Below the pieces are notes generated by a model. That model did no database searches. It was given only the letters and a program-made list of their open reading frames with translations, and was not told the origin of the DNA. A program made the position numbers and the translations under genes. From assembly GCA_902782905.1 (NCBI GenBank), contig CACZPB010000018.1:1-5892 (forward strand): a DNA stretch of 5,892 nt, in the 5' to 3' direction. Shown piece after piece: positions 4,613 to 5,892 of this stretch. The first letter of the stretch is position 1; each line of letters starts with the position of its first letter. Origin of the DNA: an uncultured bacterium. Its GTDB lineage: Bacteria; Cyanobacteriota; Vampirovibrionia; Gastranaerophilales; Gastranaerophilaceae.

Positions 4613-5892
4613 TTATTTGAGAAATTTAACAAAATTTGAAGCTACTTTATATCTTTCGCAATATCTTTTTAATTCCTTAATTATCACATTGGAAAGCATA
4701 AATACTGCAATTAAATTCGGAACAGCTAAAAATAAGGTAACAGCATCCGATAGGTTTATAATTGATTGAAAATTCATAGCTGAACCTGCAACTATACAAA
4801 TACAATAAATTGCTTGAAAAATCCTTGTTTTATTTAGTGAATCCCCGAATAAAAAGCCCCAAGCTTTAAGCCCGTAATATGAACCGCAAAGCATTGTAGA
4901 GAGAACAAAACAGCTTGCCATAACTGTCAGTAAAACAGGGAAGAATGGACAAATTGTACCGAATGCTTTTGAAGTAAGCTCTATGCCGGCAATTCCGTCT
5001 ACCGTCAAATAAGCTTTTGAGACAACAATCACAAAGGCTGTAGCGACCCCCACAATAACCGTATCTACAAACGGTTGTAGCATTGAAATAAAAGCTTGAA
5101 CAACGGGCTTGTTGGTATTAACTGCAGAAAATGCAATCGGAGCCGTACCAAGACCTGATTCATTTGCAAACATCGCGCGTCTGAATCCCCAAAGCATACA
5201 AGCAAAAGCCCCTCCTGCCATAGCTCGCGGAGAAAATGCTTCTTTTACGATTAAAACAACTGTTTCCGGCAGGTGATGTATGTTTAATATACATACCAAG
5301 AAGGCGCTCATTACATATAAAGAACACATTACAGGAGTTACCTTAGAGGTAAATTTTCCAATCGCTTTTATTCCTCCGATTATTGTAAACCAAGTAATTA
5401 AAGCTACTACAGTTCCCAATATCCAACCGTTAGCCGCAAAAATACTGGATTCTCCACCGGTAATTTCCGTAAACTGTGCCGTCATAGCATTTATTTGGAA
5501 CAGATTCCACCCGCCAATCATAGCAAATATAGCGCATACTGCGTAAACTTTGGCAAGTCCGACTCCGAATTCTTCCCATAATTTACCCTTGGATTTAAAT
5601 GCAATAGGGATATAATACATAGGCCCGCCTGACACGGTTCCGTCTTTGTTAACTTGCCTGAATTTTACACCTAAAAGCACTTCAGAGAATTTGAGCGCCA
5701 TAGAAAAAAGACCGGCAACAATCATCCAAAAAATTACACCAGGGCCACCGATTGATACAGCAGCTGCTGAACCGGCAACATTGCCAATCCCTGCCGAAGC
5801 AGAAATAGTCGCGCTCAAGGCTTGAAAAGAAGAAAGTTCTCCTCTTTTTTTTCTTTGATATCCGTTAGAATTATTATGATCAAAATTATCTG
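4613..5892 (-). CDS. sodium:alanine symporter, AGCS family (5' end cut by window edge)
   Basis: Inner-membrane transporter of the alanine/glycine:cation symporter family (LeuT-like fold), which takes up alanine or glycine with sodium. The frame is open to the window end, so the true start is beyond 5892. The TTG at 5818 is internal, since the 24 residues before it include the family-like GELSSFQAL that leads into the first conserved core. About 425 residues are visible, against about 440-490 in the family, so the N-terminus with the first helix is missing. Counting from the first complete visible codon: GIGNVAG at 34-40, MALKFSEVLLGVKFR at 64-78 (family signature region), GGPMYYI at 88-94, FRRAMFANESGLGTAPIAF at 236-254, and a YYGLKAWGFLFG segment near 338-349. 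Many hydrophobic helices lie between. The family is clear; alanine versus glycine preference cannot be read. The gene ends 49 bases before the next gene on the same strand, without a terminator. Confidence 0.95.
   Translation of the reverse strand, partial: DNFDHNNSNGYQRKKRGELSSFQALSATISASAGIGNVAGSAAAVSIGGPGVIFWMIVAGLFSMALKFSEVLLGVKFRQVNKDGTVSGGPMYYIPIAFKSKGKLWEEFGVGLAKVYAVCAIFAMIGGWNLFQINAMTAQFTEITGGESSIFAANGWILGTVVALITWFTIIGGIKAIGKFTSKVTPVMCSLYVMSAFLVCILNIHHLPETVVLIVKEAFSPRAMAGGAFACMLWGFRRAMFANESGLGTAPIAFSAVNTNKPVVQAFISMLQPFVDTVIVGVATAFVIVVSKAYLTVDGIAGIELTSKAFGTICPFFPVLLTVMASCFVLSTMLCGSYYGLKAWGFLFGDSLNKTRIFQAIYCICIVAGSAMNFQSIINLSDAVTLFLAVPNLIAVFMLSNVIIKELKRYCERYKVASNFVKFLK

Noticed and set aside
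5280..5546. 88-codon + strand frame opposite the symporter
   Set aside because: Shadow of the symporter's membrane helices, without a ribosome site or domain.

Overview
This is an AT-rich bacterial window with six protein genes: three on the + strand in the left half and three on the - strand in the right half. The two groups converge on a strong hairpin near 2524-2555. The genes at both window edges are cut off. The MacB-type efflux permease and an exported, cysteine-containing envelope protein suggest a diderm (Gram-negative-type) bacterium. The base composition, gene families and the N-terminal style of the small membrane protein fit an anaerobic gut lineage. My best guess is a Gastranaerophilales/Melainabacteria-like organism, but this is a low-confidence impression and no rRNA or marker gene is present to test it.

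Left half, + strand. The window opens inside the ATPase gene of a MacB/LolD-type ABC transporter (through 358). A 155-base gap follows, holding a hairpin, an orphan Shine-Dalgarno with a tiny ORF, and four tandem 8-bp repeats. The matching MacB-type permease (514-1740) comes next. ATPase and permease should form one complex driving export or periplasmic work, probably with an adaptor encoded to the left of the window. A separate promoter and good ribosome site then precede a secreted protein of 232 residues (1803-2501). Its layout resembles the C-terminal barrel module of VirB10/TrbI, with a glycine-rich hydrophobic hairpin. A 13-bp-stem terminator closes this half.

Right half, - strand (read right to left). 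A sodium:alanine (AGCS) symporter gene enters from beyond the right edge and ends at 4613. An extended -10 promoter lies just after its stop codon and probably starts a two-gene unit: an unrecognised small membrane protein (4563-4033) and a DRE-TIM acyltransferase (4021-2717). The second is an enzyme of the homocitrate/isopropylmalate/Re-citrate synthase group. Its ribosome site overlaps the stop codon of the small gene, so the two are probably translationally coupled.

No mobile element, tRNA, rRNA or CRISPR array is visible. The most unusual points are the repeat-filled, SD-less leader of the permease, the free-standing VirB10-like protein, the uncertain substrate of the acyltransferase, and a roughly 160-base intergenic stretch (2556-2716) with a second perfect hairpin.
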